From Thermocaproicibacter sp036260805 (GTDB taxonomy: Bacteria; Bacillota; Clostridia; Oscillospirales; Acutalibacteraceae): a stretch of DNA of 38,548 nucleotides. Under the pieces are notes generated by a model. The model saw only the letters and a program-made list of their open reading frames with translations, was not told the origin of the DNA and did not search any database. Below, one piece after another: positions 10,101 through 17,471 of the stretch. A program made the position numbers and the translations under genes. The stretch's first letter is position 1. The number at the start of each line of letters is the position of its first letter. The DNA lies in assembly GCA_036260805.1 (NCBI GenBank), contig DATALZ010000003.1, positions 1 to 38,548 of the forward strand, in the 5' to 3' direction.

Positions 10101-12093
10101 AATGCGCAATGTTGCAGGAATCGGCCAGACAGAGGCACAGAAGTCTAGCGACATGTTTATGAAGTGCCGGTATATGGATGAACTGACTGATGACCGCGGA
10201 ATTACCTTTGCGACAGGAACGCCGGTCTCCAACAGTATGACGGAACTCTATACGATGATGCGCTATTTACAATACCGCACTTTACAGGGAAAGGATCTGC
10301 TGTTTTTCGATAACTGGGCGGCAACATTTGGAGAAACCGTTACTGCTGCGGAACTGGCTCCGGAAGGAAACGGATATCGAACCAAAACGCGGTTTGCCCG
10401 TTTCTTTAATCTTCCGGAACTCATAAATCTCTGGAAAGAAGCCGCAGATATCCAGACATCCGATATGCTTCATCTTCCAGTACCGGACGTAGAATACGTT
10501 AATGTTCTTACTAAGCCAAGCCAATTTCAGAAGGATGCAATTCAGGAGATTGGTGAACGTGCGGACGCTGTTCACAAAAGGATTGTTGAACCTCAGATTG
10601 ACAACATGCTCAAAATCACAAACGATGGGCGGCTTCTGGCACTCGATCAGCGGCTTATCAATCCAGCATTGCCTGATGATCCAGGCAGTAAAGTCAATGC
10701 CTGCGTAAAGAACATCCTGGACGTGTGGCGAAAGTATGCACCGGATAAAGGAGCTCAGCTAGTGTTCTGCGACCTTTCAACGCCAAAATCCAAAATGATG
10801 ATACAGATGGAAATGGTCGATGGAGTTGCTCAGATGGTTGAAGGGCAGTTCGATGATTACCAATTTACTGATGTATACAATGACATACGGTTGAAGCTGA
10901 TTCAACAGGGAATTCCGGAAAATGAGATTGAATTCATACACTGCGCTAAGACCGAAGCGCAAAAGGCAGAGTTGTTTGCAAAAGTCAGGAGTGGTCAAAT
11001 CCGCGTTTTACTTGGTTCAACCGCAAAAATGGGAGCCGGGACAAACGTTCAGGACCTTCTTATCGCTGAGCATGAGCTAACATGTCCGTGGAAACCGCGT
11101 GATATTGAACAGGCAGAGGGACGCATTATCCGCAAAGGTAATAAATTCAAGAAAGTCTTGATTTTCCGTTATCTCACTGAAAACACATTTGATTCATACA
11201 GTTGGCAACTAATCGAAAACAAACAAAAATTTATTAGTCAAATTATGACCAGCAAATCACCGGCGCGCAGCTGCGAAGACATTGACGATTCGGTCCTAAC
11301 CTATGCGGAAGTCAAGGCATTGGCCACAGGCGACCCGAGGATTAAGGAAAAGATGAACCTAGATGTCGAGGTAAGCAAATTGAAGATGCTGAAATCCGGT
11401 TTCTTATCTCAGCATTATGTGCTGGAAGATAAGCTGATCAAATTTTATCCGGAAGAGATTCAGAATACCAAAGCACTAATCAGCGATTTGGAAGCCGACC
11501 TGAAATATAGCAGAGAACACCCTGTACCGGATTTGGAGCACTTTACAATAACGATTAAGGGAATGACCTATACCGATAAAAAAGAGGCAGGAATGGCGCT
11601 TATAAAAGCCTGCGGAGAACTGAATTCCAAAAATGATACGTTAAACGTCGGTACATACTGCGGATTCTCTGTTCAGCTGCATATTGCATCCTTTAGCACG
11701 GTTCATGTTATTTTGAAAAACAATGCGACACATTCAGCGGAGATTGGTACTGATCCGGTTGGAAATATTACACGCATGAATAACATCCTCAAGACGCTTC
11801 CGCAGCGTGTGGAGTCAGAACAGAAAAACCTTGAAATGCTGAATCGTCAGGTTGGTGAAGCAGAGGAAGAATTGAAAAAGCCTTTTTCGAAAGAGCAGGA
11901 ACTTGAGGAAAAATCTGAACGTCTTAATCAACTTACCCTTGAGCTGAACTGCGATCATCCGGATATCCAGCAAAGCCTTGAAAAGGAAGACGAAGATCTT
12001 CCCGCTCCGTTGAATGAACGAATTAAGTCCGCCCGTCAAAGCATTGTTGTCTCAGAAAATTCTACACGAGCGAAGCCCCCTGAAATCTCATAG
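4135..12093 (+). CDS. Giant N6-adenine methyltransferase / SNF2-type helicase fusion
   Basis: 2652 residues. An ArdC-like N-terminal segment (about 1-85, ending in WVKRG.TGIALI) is followed by a low-complexity Gly/Arg/Asp/Ser stretch (278-395) that overlaps tnpV in another frame. Next come two copies of a roughly 100-residue domain (about 443-560 and 580-665). The methyltransferase has the SAM motif ILEPSCGVGNF (1126-1136) and NVPF (1192-1195), an NPPY-type catalytic motif. The helicase has HCVGAGKT (Lys1818), DEAD (1976-1979), ATGTPVSNS and EGRIIRKGN (2328-2336). The tail is coiled coil. Such DarB-like proteins are standard in Clostridia ICEs, where they are thought to modify element DNA and remodel it in the recipient. 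Start ATG follows GGAGG. The frame stays open across the nested gene. Confidence 0.9.
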   Translation: MSEKLQYILQLASQTAHTVSSGPNEWASFLKTAARLYKYPFKDKLLIYAQRPDATACATYDIWNTKMNRWVKRGSTGIALIAETSRGLRLKYVFDVADTSGVETSKQPYLWSLRPEFEQPVLNNIVKEYGITEKDLASGLIKAAEITVQDRYRNLLPDLMKYRENSLMEELDEQNVGILLSKTMTASVQFILLARCGFDVSQFGVSNDDLRGIANFNTTATLSCLGNETSEISGEILRRIEHEVKRLDRKFRLENQQKLEYNEFSALKRSSEKEEIAHGTDIYEERGLSDSESENGRAATGRTGEIRQNAAEISQGVPRWNVHSTDARRKVMGAPSGDRQDSTESRGTDDQNSGDAARSERSAESIRSDALGAGNEQYPDAGRGNHSKRSDLQLNTNTQAADLKSAAFSSDANGQAEPQQLSLFATEQEQIESISATEDEKSSAFLISQADVTRVLLQGSGVKDGKLRVYAWYQHQHSEKDTVDFIRHEYGTGGSSFTFSDGSAGEIQHDAKGIEITHGFHTADPDFRLSWKSVSKQLHDLVLSGKYLTPEEQIYYEEKFSKDLAATAQTHASPKVERSNIDVALQEWNGSIESKHAVVRYLEAGHSGKEAVAFLRAEYGDDLPSFPVTVGGTVLDLPWAKVYQRISRLIQNDRFYTDEEQNNFDNIDPIAIREKLAKAELENHPFVRQVFADVERLSDGDKTAPPLSGQPITRTGDTITIGSGDATHEIDVTLSDEQWSALQRAIPDSTAFPLPYKVGDTVYLDNKPFEITDIGNSDIQLRDPTLAYPIFRAESRENFERLLCQDTRNGAITEFLASNLEHTDADLREALTSGLLEQRDKENIAGYFRENEGNTRVAQRLSDTYAGISETVDLTTGDTADISANTIGFEVDIHDKYNSKRTASWKEISPILRALYQQEKDGFFHESAQREPVNLEGEPSYQVGDHAVLNYGGQELSGTVGFVGKKDVRIDTGPYSWSHEVINRDAFERGIRQDERNSSLFTPIQPATENFRITDDHLGEGGQKTKFGFNIQAIRKMKQIEGEGRSATPEEQEILSRYVGWGGIPQAFDPNNTTWQKEYSILKELLTEDEYTAARASVLNAHYTSPTVIKAIYSELERMGFKTGNILEPSCGVGNFLGLMPESMGKSKLYGVELDSVTGRIATHLYPKASITVNGFEHTDFPDDFFDLAVGNVPFGSYQLADQRYDRYKFLIHDYFFAKSIDKVRPGGLIVFLTSKGTLDKKKSDVRRYIAQRANLLGAVRLPNTAFLKNAGTEVTTDILFLQKRDRLSSEEPEWLEIRETKDGVPINQYFLEHPQMMLGTMAFDKRMYGNATETTCVPNEGADFEEELRTALSFISMPNQMILTIDDIPDHAEKPEQREPIPADPSVRNYSYTLAEGELYFRENSVMNPVDLPATTLERVCGMIELRDSTRKLIDLQMNSADDEAIRDEQIQLNTLYDAFSKKFGLINSTGNRKAFEKDSSYCLLCSLEILDEKGDLKQKADMFTKRTIRQKKAITSVKSASEALAASLSEKGCVDLNYMSSLLGGGTDKVEKIITDLQGVIFKDPAAEDAPFSGWQTADEYLSGNVRRKLEIAREAAKSDPDFAVNVASLEKVQPKDLTASEISIRLGANWIDTAYIDQFMYETFDTPVSLQNEKGIRVLYSPATGVWNITEKNRDSYNNVQVYTTFGTNRINAYKILEDTLNLRTVRIFDKKVDPDGKERLELNPKETAMAQQKQDAIKQEFQEWIWKDPDRREILCDKYNLLFNSTRPREYDGSHLTFPGMNPEIKLEPHQVNAVARGLYGKNTLLAHCVGAGKTFEMIAIAMKSKQIGLCHKSIFAVPNHLTEQWGADFLRLYPGANILVSTKKDFEPANRKKFCARIATGDYDAVILGYSQFEKIPVSKERQIMMIQNQIDDIEMGIDQAKQEKGDNFTIKQMEKTKRNLLARLERLNNDSRKDNVVTFEELGIDRLFVDEADNYKNLFLYTKMRNVAGIGQTEAQKSSDMFMKCRYMDELTDDRGITFATGTPVSNSMTELYTMMRYLQYRTLQGKDLLFFDNWAATFGETVTAAELAPEGNGYRTKTRFARFFNLPELINLWKEAADIQTSDMLHLPVPDVEYVNVLTKPSQFQKDAIQEIGERADAVHKRIVEPQIDNMLKITNDGRLLALDQRLINPALPDDPGSKVNACVKNILDVWRKYAPDKGAQLVFCDLSTPKSKMMIQMEMVDGVAQMVEGQFDDYQFTDVYNDIRLKLIQQGIPENEIEFIHCAKTEAQKAELFAKVRSGQIRVLLGSTAKMGAGTNVQDLLIAEHELTCPWKPRDIEQAEGRIIRKGNKFKKVLIFRYLTENTFDSYSWQLIENKQKFISQIMTSKSPARSCEDIDDSVLTYAEVKALATGDPRIKEKMNLDVEVSKLKMLKSGFLSQHYVLEDKLIKFYPEEIQNTKALISDLEADLKYSREHPVPDLEHFTITIKGMTYTDKKEAGMALIKACGELNSKNDTLNVGTYCGFSVQLHIASFSTVHVILKNNATHSAEIGTDPVGNITRMNNILKTLPQRVESEQKNLEMLNRQVGEAEEELKKPFSKEQELEEKSERLNQLTLELNCDHPDIQQSLEKEDEDLPAPLNERIKSARQSIVVSENSTRAKPPEIS
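4967..5317 (+). CDS. tnpV: TnpV family transposon-encoded protein, nested out of frame inside the helicase gene
   Basis: 116 residues in the frame one base ahead of the helicase frame. The protein reads MELTYTKNGDYLIPNL, then GKYGKMRQKYLKEY, LLEID, ALKASDQMRWV and AEEII.NDLIYS, which are hallmarks of TnpV proteins known from Tn4451-like elements, at the normal family length. It has its own strong ribosome binding site (AAGGAGGAG, 4951-4959) 7 bases before ATG 4967, and a strong terminator-like hairpin 12 bases after the stop. An in-frame TTG at 4961 is a less likely start. The biochemical role of TnpV is not known. The helicase reading of this DNA is low-complexity, which suggests that tnpV is the selected frame here. 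Confidence 0.8.
   Translation: MELTYTKNGDYLIPNLKMDEQPQGELGKYGKMRQKYLKEYHGGMYTALMLEGKLWAHLLEIDRTAQNREERMIKTLAMQRGVNEALKASDQMRWVQEMNSIQMQAEEIIRNDLIYS
5330..5360. terminator. Strong intrinsic-terminator-like hairpin inside the helicase gene, after tnpV
   Basis: A perfect 12-bp stem with a 3-base loop (AAGCGGCGGATT ... AATCCGCCGCTT, 5330-5356) is followed by TTTC. It sits 12 bases beyond the tnpV stop but inside the open frame of the helicase. If active it would end tnpV transcripts and also attenuate the helicase message, unless translating ribosomes keep it open. Confidence 0.65.
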
Positions 12094-12108
12094 AAAAGGA
12101 GAACCTAT

Positions 12109-13083
12109 ATGGACAAGGATGAAAAAGTAAAAGAATTGTCTCAAAAGTTAATCGACGGCGTTCGGTTGACTTTTGAGAGTAACCGCTTCAAACAGTATTT
12201 GAATTTCATGTCTGTTTTTCATCACTATTCTCCGCGAAATATCGCTTTGATTTTTCTTCAAAAGCCGACCGCAATACAGGTTGCCAGCTTTGAGGAATGG
12301 AAAAAACTTGGACGGTATGTCCGTCGCGGAGAGACCGGAATCTCCATTTTCGAACCTACAAAAATTGTTGAAAAAATAAAAAAACCGGTTCTAAGTGATA
12401 CCGGAAATCCTGTCAGCGATAAAAATGGTAATCCCCAGGAAGAAGAAATTAATAAAATTCGAATTCGATTTCATCAAGTAACCGTCTTTGATGTTTCACA
12501 AACGGATGGCGATCCATTACCGGCGCTTTGCAATGAACTGCAGAGCGCCGTTCCTGATTTTAAAACGATTTTCTCAGCGTTGCAACACCTTAGTCCCTAT
12601 AAGATCGTGTTTGAAAAGATGCCCGATGATAAAAAAGGTTATTGTTCACACGCAGAGAAAAAAATCGCATTAAGGCCGGGCATGAGCGACCAGCAGATCG
12701 TAAAAACGCTGATTCATGAATACGCCCATGCAACACTTCATGCAAATTCCCCCAAGAGCGAAAGGGAGAAAGAAATTGAAGCGGAGAGTGTCGCTTTTAT
12801 TGTTTCAGACTTTCTCGGATTTGACACATCCGGCTACAGTTTCGATTACGTTTCTGCCTGGGGTTGTGGTATGGGTTTCACGCAGCTGATGAGTGTGTTG
12901 GAAAACATTCAGAATGATGCGGTCAATATAATTTCCCACATTGATGCGGAAATGAGAAGTCTCGATCAGACACAAGCCGCTGAGTACCAAAAGCTTCCGG
13001 AACGGCTGAACGAGGCAGCTATAAAATCTGAAAAACTCAGCATAGAAAAGGAGATGATTCCAAGTGGAAAATTGTTGGCTTAA
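12109..13083 (+). CDS. ArdC-like antirestriction / zinc metallopeptidase-fold protein
   Basis: 324 residues. The N-terminal half (about 1-85) matches the ArdC N-terminal ssDNA-binding domain pattern (YSPRNIALIFLQKP, then WKKLGRYVRRGETGI). The C-terminal half carries a gluzincin-type zinc site, HEYAH (His203, Glu204, His207), with Glu226 in EAES as a probable third ligand. Related plasmid ArdC proteins bind single-stranded DNA and protect incoming DNA from restriction. The N-terminal domain is paralogous to the start of the upstream giant protein. ATG follows AAAAGGAG, 15 bases after the helicase stop. The 3' end overlaps the next small gene by 20 bases. Confidence 0.8.
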   Translation: MDKDEKVKELSQKLIDGVRLTFESNRFKQYLNFMSVFHHYSPRNIALIFLQKPTAIQVASFEEWKKLGRYVRRGETGISIFEPTKIVEKIKKPVLSDTGNPVSDKNGNPQEEEINKIRIRFHQVTVFDVSQTDGDPLPALCNELQSAVPDFKTIFSALQHLSPYKIVFEKMPDDKKGYCSHAEKKIALRPGMSDQQIVKTLIHEYAHATLHANSPKSEREKEIEAESVAFIVSDFLGFDTSGYSFDYVSAWGCGMGFTQLMSVLENIQNDAVNIISHIDAEMRSLDQTQAAEYQKLPERLNEAAIKSEKLSIEKEMIPSGKLLA

Positions 13084-13249
13084 TAACGAAGAAAAGGCAA
13101 TCATGGACGATTTGAAAGGTTTGCCGGAACCTGAAATAATCGAAATTTTGAAGGAATCCCTTGCAGGAGAAGCGGATTCTTCCGGTGGGCGCGTCCTGCG
13201 CGCCCTTCTCTCAAAGTTAGAGGCAGGCCGGGGGCCTGCTTCTGGCTAA
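13064..13249 (+). CDS. Small conserved ICE hypothetical protein
   Basis: 61 residues from a GTG start with AAAGGAG well placed upstream, overlapping the end of the ArdC-like gene by 20 bases. The sequence is acidic and helical (NNEEKAIMDDLKGLPEPEIIEIL), with a basic C-terminus encoded by a GC-rich hairpin (13223-13239). Similar short proteins occur between the ArdC-like gene and mobC in related Clostridia elements, judged from memory of the pattern. No function is assigned. Confidence 0.6.
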   Translation: MENCWLNNEEKAIMDDLKGLPEPEIIEILKESLAGEADSSGGRVLRALLSKLEAGRGPASG

Positions 13250-13426
13250 TCCTACTGGCGAGCACTGCAAGTGGATATCCACTTGCCAATTTTCAAAAAT
13301 TCGGCCTTCGCCATTTTTTGAAAATCTATATTTAGGGGATAGCCCCTAATACCCCGGACTTTTCAACAAAAGTGAAACCATTCAACCGACTTCGATTGAA
13401 AATTATAGCAGGAGAGGTGGGGAGCT
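13223..13426 (+). other. oriT: Candidate origin of transfer (oriT) upstream of mobC
   Basis: A stretch, mostly noncoding, that is crowded with inverted repeats. They are GCAGGCC-GGG-GGCCTGC (13223-13239, within the end of the small ORF); the perfect 20-bp palindrome GCAAGTGGATATCCACTTGC (13267-13286); a long AT-rich inverted repeat with arms ATTTTCAAAAAT and ATTTTTTGAAAAT (13289-13325); and TAGGGG-ATAG-CCCCTA (13333-13348), directly followed by ATACCCC. It lies immediately before mobC and the relaxase, where oriT is expected. The G-block hairpin next to a short C run resembles relaxase recognition hairpins with an adjacent nic site, but the nic position cannot be fixed by eye. Confidence 0.55.
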
Positions 13427-13747
13427 ATGGAAAAAAAACGTAAAAGAACTAATGCAGTTCTTCTCAGATTTTCAACTCAAGAAATTTCATTTCTTCAAAA
13501 AAAGATGATTGAAGCTGGCATTAAAAATCGGTCAGCATATCTGAGAAAAATGGCATTGGATGGATACATCATCCGTCAGGATTATACCGTACTAAATAAA
13601 TTTGTAAACGAGCTGAACCGTATTGGTAACAACCTGAACCAGATGGCCAAAATTGCAAACACATATGGTGATATCAACAAACCAGAACTCGAAACAATTG
13701 AAAAGGACATCGATAAAATATGGCGACAACTTTCATCACTGGGATAG
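13427..13747 (+). CDS. mobC: MobC-type relaxosome accessory protein
   Basis: 106 residues. The very basic N-terminus (MEKKRKRTNAVLLRFS) and ribbon-helix-helix-like segment are followed by NRSAYLRKMALDGYII and then NELNRIGNNLNQMAKIAN, the signature of plasmid MobC proteins. MobC binds oriT, helps to open the strands and recruits the relaxase. A strong ribosome binding site (GGAGAGGTGGGGAG) precedes the ATG. The gene follows the candidate oriT directly and overlaps the relaxase start by 28 bases, which implies translational coupling. Confidence 0.88.
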   Translation: MEKKRKRTNAVLLRFSTQEISFLQKKMIEAGIKNRSAYLRKMALDGYIIRQDYTVLNKFVNELNRIGNNLNQMAKIANTYGDINKPELETIEKDIDKIWRQLSSLG

Positions 13748-15039
13748 CGGTACGTCCTGGGCGCACTCAATTTCAGACTGCGTGTGATTCGATTTTTTAT
13801 ATTGAAAATCCGAAGAAAACGCGAAACGGTGAGTTGGTCTCGACGTTCCGATGCAGCCCACGGTCTGCACCGCTTGAAATGATTCATGAGCAATCCCTTT
13901 ATGAACAGGAAACTGGGCGAAAGGTTATACAAAATTACGGTGGAAAGAAAAAATCGTATCTGCTGATGACTATACGCCAATCGTTTAAGCCTGGGGAAGT
14001 TTCACCAGAACAGGCGCATCGAATCGGTTGTGAGTTAGCAAAAAGATTTCTAGGCGATAAGTACCAATATGTAGTAGCAACGCATATTGACAAAGCTCAC
14101 ATTCACAACCACATTATTTTCAATATCGTTGGCAATGACATGAAAAAATTCCATCAGACAAAGTATACACCGAAACATCTGCGGGAAATAAGCGATAAGC
14201 TCTGCCGGGAAAATGATCTTTTTATTGTTGACCCGACCGAATGGCAAAAACGTAAATACTCGAATGACAGGGTAACCCCTTATCGCACAATTATAAAAAA
14301 TGATATTGAGCGGTGTATCCGTTCTGCGCAGGATTACGATGATTTTCTAAATAAGATGCGTAAAGAGTATTTTGTCACAGATACCGGAAGCGTTCTGAAA
14401 TTTAGGCATCGCACGAACGGACAGCAGCGCCCAATACGGTCGTATACGCTTGGTAAAGGTTACACCCGTCAGGAGATTTTGGCGCGGACAAATTCAGATG
14501 AAGAACTGTTAAATTCAATAACGATCTCTCAGAAGTTACGCAATATCGAAGCGATGATTCACGCTGTCGGTTTTATCCGCGAAAACGGAACTGATTTTAG
14601 CAAGCAGTCAGAACATCTGCGGAGCATGATGGAACAAACACAAACTTTATTGGAGCAAATGCGGCGAAAGATCACATCCGCAGAAAGCGTATCCAGGTGT
14701 TTTAGCATTTTAGAGCAGAACGGCCCTATATATGATCGGTACTGCTCCGGTTTTATGACGGAACAGGAAAAGCGAGAACAGGAAAGTTCGATCAGTTTGT
14801 ACCGGGCCGCGCTTAGCGCACTCCAAGAAAATCATATCCGCGCGGATGATGACTCACGGAACAAATTCCGTGATAAATTATCTGCCGATAGGGAACAAGC
14901 TGCGGAACTGGAAAACCGGTACCGCGAAATTCGCGAGCTGATGAGCCGCACGGAAGAAGTTCGAGAGATTTCCGAACGCGTCCAGGCGGATGATGCAGTA
15001 ATCGCGCAAAAAAAAGGAGGAAAACAGCATGGTCGGTGA
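13720..15039 (+). CDS. rlx: Relaxase (MobP-type mobilization nuclease)
   Basis: 439 residues. The N-terminal nuclease domain shows the motif FYIENPKKT with a candidate catalytic tyrosine (Tyr27), and the metal-binding HUH-type motif HIDKAHIHNHIIFN (His122, His127, His129, His131). Relaxases of this class nick oriT, attach to the 5' end through tyrosine and pilot the strand to the coupling protein. Residues after about 260 are charged and helical (coiled coil). The ATG lies inside mobC with AAAAGGA upstream. Its 3' end overlaps the PcfB gene by 11 bases. Confidence 0.9.
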   Translation: MATTFITGIAVRPGRTQFQTACDSIFYIENPKKTRNGELVSTFRCSPRSAPLEMIHEQSLYEQETGRKVIQNYGGKKKSYLLMTIRQSFKPGEVSPEQAHRIGCELAKRFLGDKYQYVVATHIDKAHIHNHIIFNIVGNDMKKFHQTKYTPKHLREISDKLCRENDLFIVDPTEWQKRKYSNDRVTPYRTIIKNDIERCIRSAQDYDDFLNKMRKEYFVTDTGSVLKFRHRTNGQQRPIRSYTLGKGYTRQEILARTNSDEELLNSITISQKLRNIEAMIHAVGFIRENGTDFSKQSEHLRSMMEQTQTLLEQMRRKITSAESVSRCFSILEQNGPIYDRYCSGFMTEQEKREQESSISLYRAALSALQENHIRADDDSRNKFRDKLSADREQAAELENRYREIRELMSRTEEVREISERVQADDAVIAQKKGGKQHGR

Positions 15040-15523
15040 CGAAATGGGCGAAAGAGTCGTTGCAGTGCAATTCCGCGCAGCTGAAAAATTGACGGGAGCA
15101 GTTCTTAAAAAGTTGTTCGGCAAATTACTCGAAGGTGGTGCGAAACTTTGGTATCACGCTACACCCAATAAGATGAATATTCACAAGTTGGCGGGAGATA
15201 ACGGTCAGACACATGGTATCGAAGTGACGAAGGAAGAAATGCAGGGGTTTGACCGATATGCGAAAAAATATCATGTCTGGTATTCGCTGACCCGAGAAAA
15301 AAACGATAAGAACCAATATATGTTCATGTTTAAGCTGAAAGATTTCAATCGCTTGGAAAGTGCGATGAGAGATTATTTTAAAGATGGCCGGGAACACGCT
15401 GGCCTTCGGGAAAAAATTGAGCATGCCGCGCAAGAAGCACTCCGGGTTAATGAAGCTCGCGCAAAGAATAAGGTAAAGGAACAGGTAAAGTCTAAAGTTC
15501 GGAACAGGGGACGTGTGAGATGA
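15029..15523 (+). CDS. PcfB-like conjugation accessory protein (DUF3801)
   Basis: 164 residues. It contains the PcfB/DUF3801 pattern: VAVQFRAAEKLTGAVLKKL near the start, HKLAGDNGQTHGIEVTKEEMQGFDRYAKKY in two adjacent blocks, and YSLTREK further on. The C-terminus is very basic (KVKEQVKSKVRNRGRVR). In pCF10, PcfB is a relaxosome/substrate component that docks on the coupling protein PcfC. The start ATG has AAAGGAGG 8 bases upstream inside the relaxase gene. It ends with an ATGA overlap with the VirD4 gene, consistent with a PcfB-VirD4 functional unit. Confidence 0.85.
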   Translation: MVGDEMGERVVAVQFRAAEKLTGAVLKKLFGKLLEGGAKLWYHATPNKMNIHKLAGDNGQTHGIEVTKEEMQGFDRYAKKYHVWYSLTREKNDKNQYMFMFKLKDFNRLESAMRDYFKDGREHAGLREKIEHAAQEALRVNEARAKNKVKEQVKSKVRNRGRVR

Positions 15524-17205
15524 AAAAAAATATCATCAAGTTCTTGGCTCAGTTTATCGTGACATTCGTTCTTTTAAGCGCCTTGTTAATCTTTGTTCAG
15601 TATAAATTTAGAATTCAGTTTATGAATTTCCCATCGCTTAGCGCAATTTCGGCAGCCATATCACTTCTCTTGTGCGCCATGAATTTTCGACCAGATAAGC
15701 GCCGGGAATACAAGAATATTGAAAATGGTTCAGCTCGCTGGGGAAAGAAAAAAGACATTGCCCCTTACATAGATCCTGTTTTTAAAAACAATATCATTCT
15801 ATCCAGCAAAGAATTTCTTTCTATGGATATGTTCAAAACTCACCGGGACTGCCATGTCTTTGTGGTAGGCGGCTCCGGTTCCGGAAAGTCCAGATTCCAT
15901 GCTCTTCCAAACATCATGCAGATGAACGCAAGTTATGTAATAACCGATCCTAGCGGGGAGCATCTTCGTAATGATGCGAAAATGCTGGAAGATCACGGTT
16001 ACAAGGTCAAGGTATTTAATACCGTCGATATGGAAAACAGCCTGCACTTCAATCCGTTCCATTACTACAAAGAGCCGGAAGATATCATAAGATTCTCTGA
16101 GCTGTTTATCGCCAACACAAGCGGAAGTTCAACACAGGGCAGCAGTGAAGACATGGGCTTCTGGAAAAACTGTGAGAAGCTCTGGTTTATGGCCCATATT
16201 GCTTACATTCAGGAAACATGTCTGGAAGAAGAAAAAAACATGAACTCGCTCGTTCTCCTCCTGAACAACTCAGAAACACGTGAAGAAGATGAAGCGTTTA
16301 AATCGCCGGTTGATATTCTTTTCGACGAGCTGGGACAAAAGAATCCTGATAGTTTCGCTGTCAAACAGTATAAGAAGTACAAACTGGCCGCTGGAAAGAC
16401 AGCAAAATCCATTTTGATCAGTGTTGCTGTCCGGTTAGCAAACTTTGATATTCCGAAAGTGGCGCGTTTGTTTGACGATGATGAGATGGAGCTTGAAAAA
16501 TTTGGTGATGAAAAGACGGCCCTATTTATCATTGTGAGCGATACGGACAAGACCTTTAACTACCTGGTTGCTATCCTATTGGATGTTCTTTTCAAAACAT
16601 TGGCCAATGTGGCAGACCACCGGCCGGAACACCATCTAAAAATCCCTGTGCGGTGCATCTTGGACGAAATTGCAAATATAGGTTTTTTCCCCGATCTTCA
16701 CATTATGATCGGTGTTCTTCGTAAACGGTGGGTTTCTCTGGAATTGCTGTTTCAAAATCTGAACCAGCTTAAGGCTGCATACAAAGACAATTGGGCTACA
16801 ATCGAAGGAAACTGCGACACAACCGTGTTCCTGGGCGGGAAAGGGGAAGACACAACAAAATATGTTTCCAACGATCTTCTTGGTAAGGCGACGATTGATA
16901 CAAAGTCCTACGGTGGCGGCGGTACAGCTGCCAGCCTTGGCCAAAACAGCTACAATGTCAACGAACAGAAAGCCGGTAGAAGTCTTTTGGATGAAACAGA
17001 GGTTGCAAGGCTGAAAGATGATGAATGTATCGTCCAGATTCGCGGCCTACAGCCATTCAAAAGCAAGAAATACGATCCCAAGTCTCATGAGAACTACAAG
17101 TATCTCGCTGAAGCCAATCCGCAGAACACCTATCAGTTTCATCGCGGAATCGATAATAATTCGGAAATCACATATGTTACGTTAAATTTACAGGAGGAAT
17201 TATAA
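15520..17205 (+). CDS. Coupling protein, VirD4/TraG-like conjugation ATPase
   Basis: 561 residues. Two N-terminal membrane segments (about 8-28 and 36-52) are followed by a cytosolic P-loop ATPase: Walker A GGSGSGKS (117-124) and Walker B ILDEIANIG (Asp382, Glu383). FHALPNIMQMNASYVIT and DPSGEHLRNDAK between them are typical of VirD4-like proteins of Firmicutes ICEs (PcfC, CD1115 family). It links the relaxosome to the mating channel and drives DNA transfer. The start overlaps the PcfB stop (ATGA), and its own stop TAA overlaps the next ATG (TAATG). Confidence 0.92.
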   Translation: MKKNIIKFLAQFIVTFVLLSALLIFVQYKFRIQFMNFPSLSAISAAISLLLCAMNFRPDKRREYKNIENGSARWGKKKDIAPYIDPVFKNNIILSSKEFLSMDMFKTHRDCHVFVVGGSGSGKSRFHALPNIMQMNASYVITDPSGEHLRNDAKMLEDHGYKVKVFNTVDMENSLHFNPFHYYKEPEDIIRFSELFIANTSGSSTQGSSEDMGFWKNCEKLWFMAHIAYIQETCLEEEKNMNSLVLLLNNSETREEDEAFKSPVDILFDELGQKNPDSFAVKQYKKYKLAAGKTAKSILISVAVRLANFDIPKVARLFDDDEMELEKFGDEKTALFIIVSDTDKTFNYLVAILLDVLFKTLANVADHRPEHHLKIPVRCILDEIANIGFFPDLHIMIGVLRKRWVSLELLFQNLNQLKAAYKDNWATIEGNCDTTVFLGGKGEDTTKYVSNDLLGKATIDTKSYGGGGTAASLGQNSYNVNEQKAGRSLLDETEVARLKDDECIVQIRGLQPFKSKKYDPKSHENYKYLAEANPQNTYQFHRGIDNNSEITYVTLNLQEEL

Positions 17206-17468
17206 TGGGTAAACAAACTTTGGAGCTTTTACAGGTCTTTTTAATCGTTCTTGGTGGTATAGCAGCGCTTTGGGGAATTTATGACTGTTTCGGTGAAGGT
17301 CAGCAAGGCAGCGTTGGTGTTAAGAAAATCATCGGCGGCATAGCTTTCGCTGTCATTTCCGGTGTTGTAATGCAATGGGCGATCAATAAGGTAGGCGCTG
17401 CTGAAGCAAAGGCAGGAATCGCATGTATACTTCCCATATTCACAACATGGTTATCTTGGAGGCTTTAA
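17205..17468 (+). CDS. Maff2-like small membrane protein (possible VirB2-like channel or pilin subunit)
   Basis: 87 residues with two or three hydrophobic segments (LLQVFLIVLGGIAALWGIY, IIGGIAFAVISGVVMQWAI, and a weaker C-terminal one) and a short Gly/Gln-rich loop (EGQQGS). Size, topology and position between virD4 and the virB6-like gene match the Maff2 family of Clostridia ICEs. A VirB2-like role is inferred from position. AGGAGG precedes the ATG by 7 bases. The C-terminal extension (about 20 residues, ending TTWLSWRL) is longer than I would expect for the family. Confidence 0.7.
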   Translation: MGKQTLELLQVFLIVLGGIAALWGIYDCFGEGQQGSVGVKKIIGGIAFAVISGVVMQWAINKVGAAEAKAGIACILPIFTTWLSWRL

Positions 17469-17471
17469 TTC

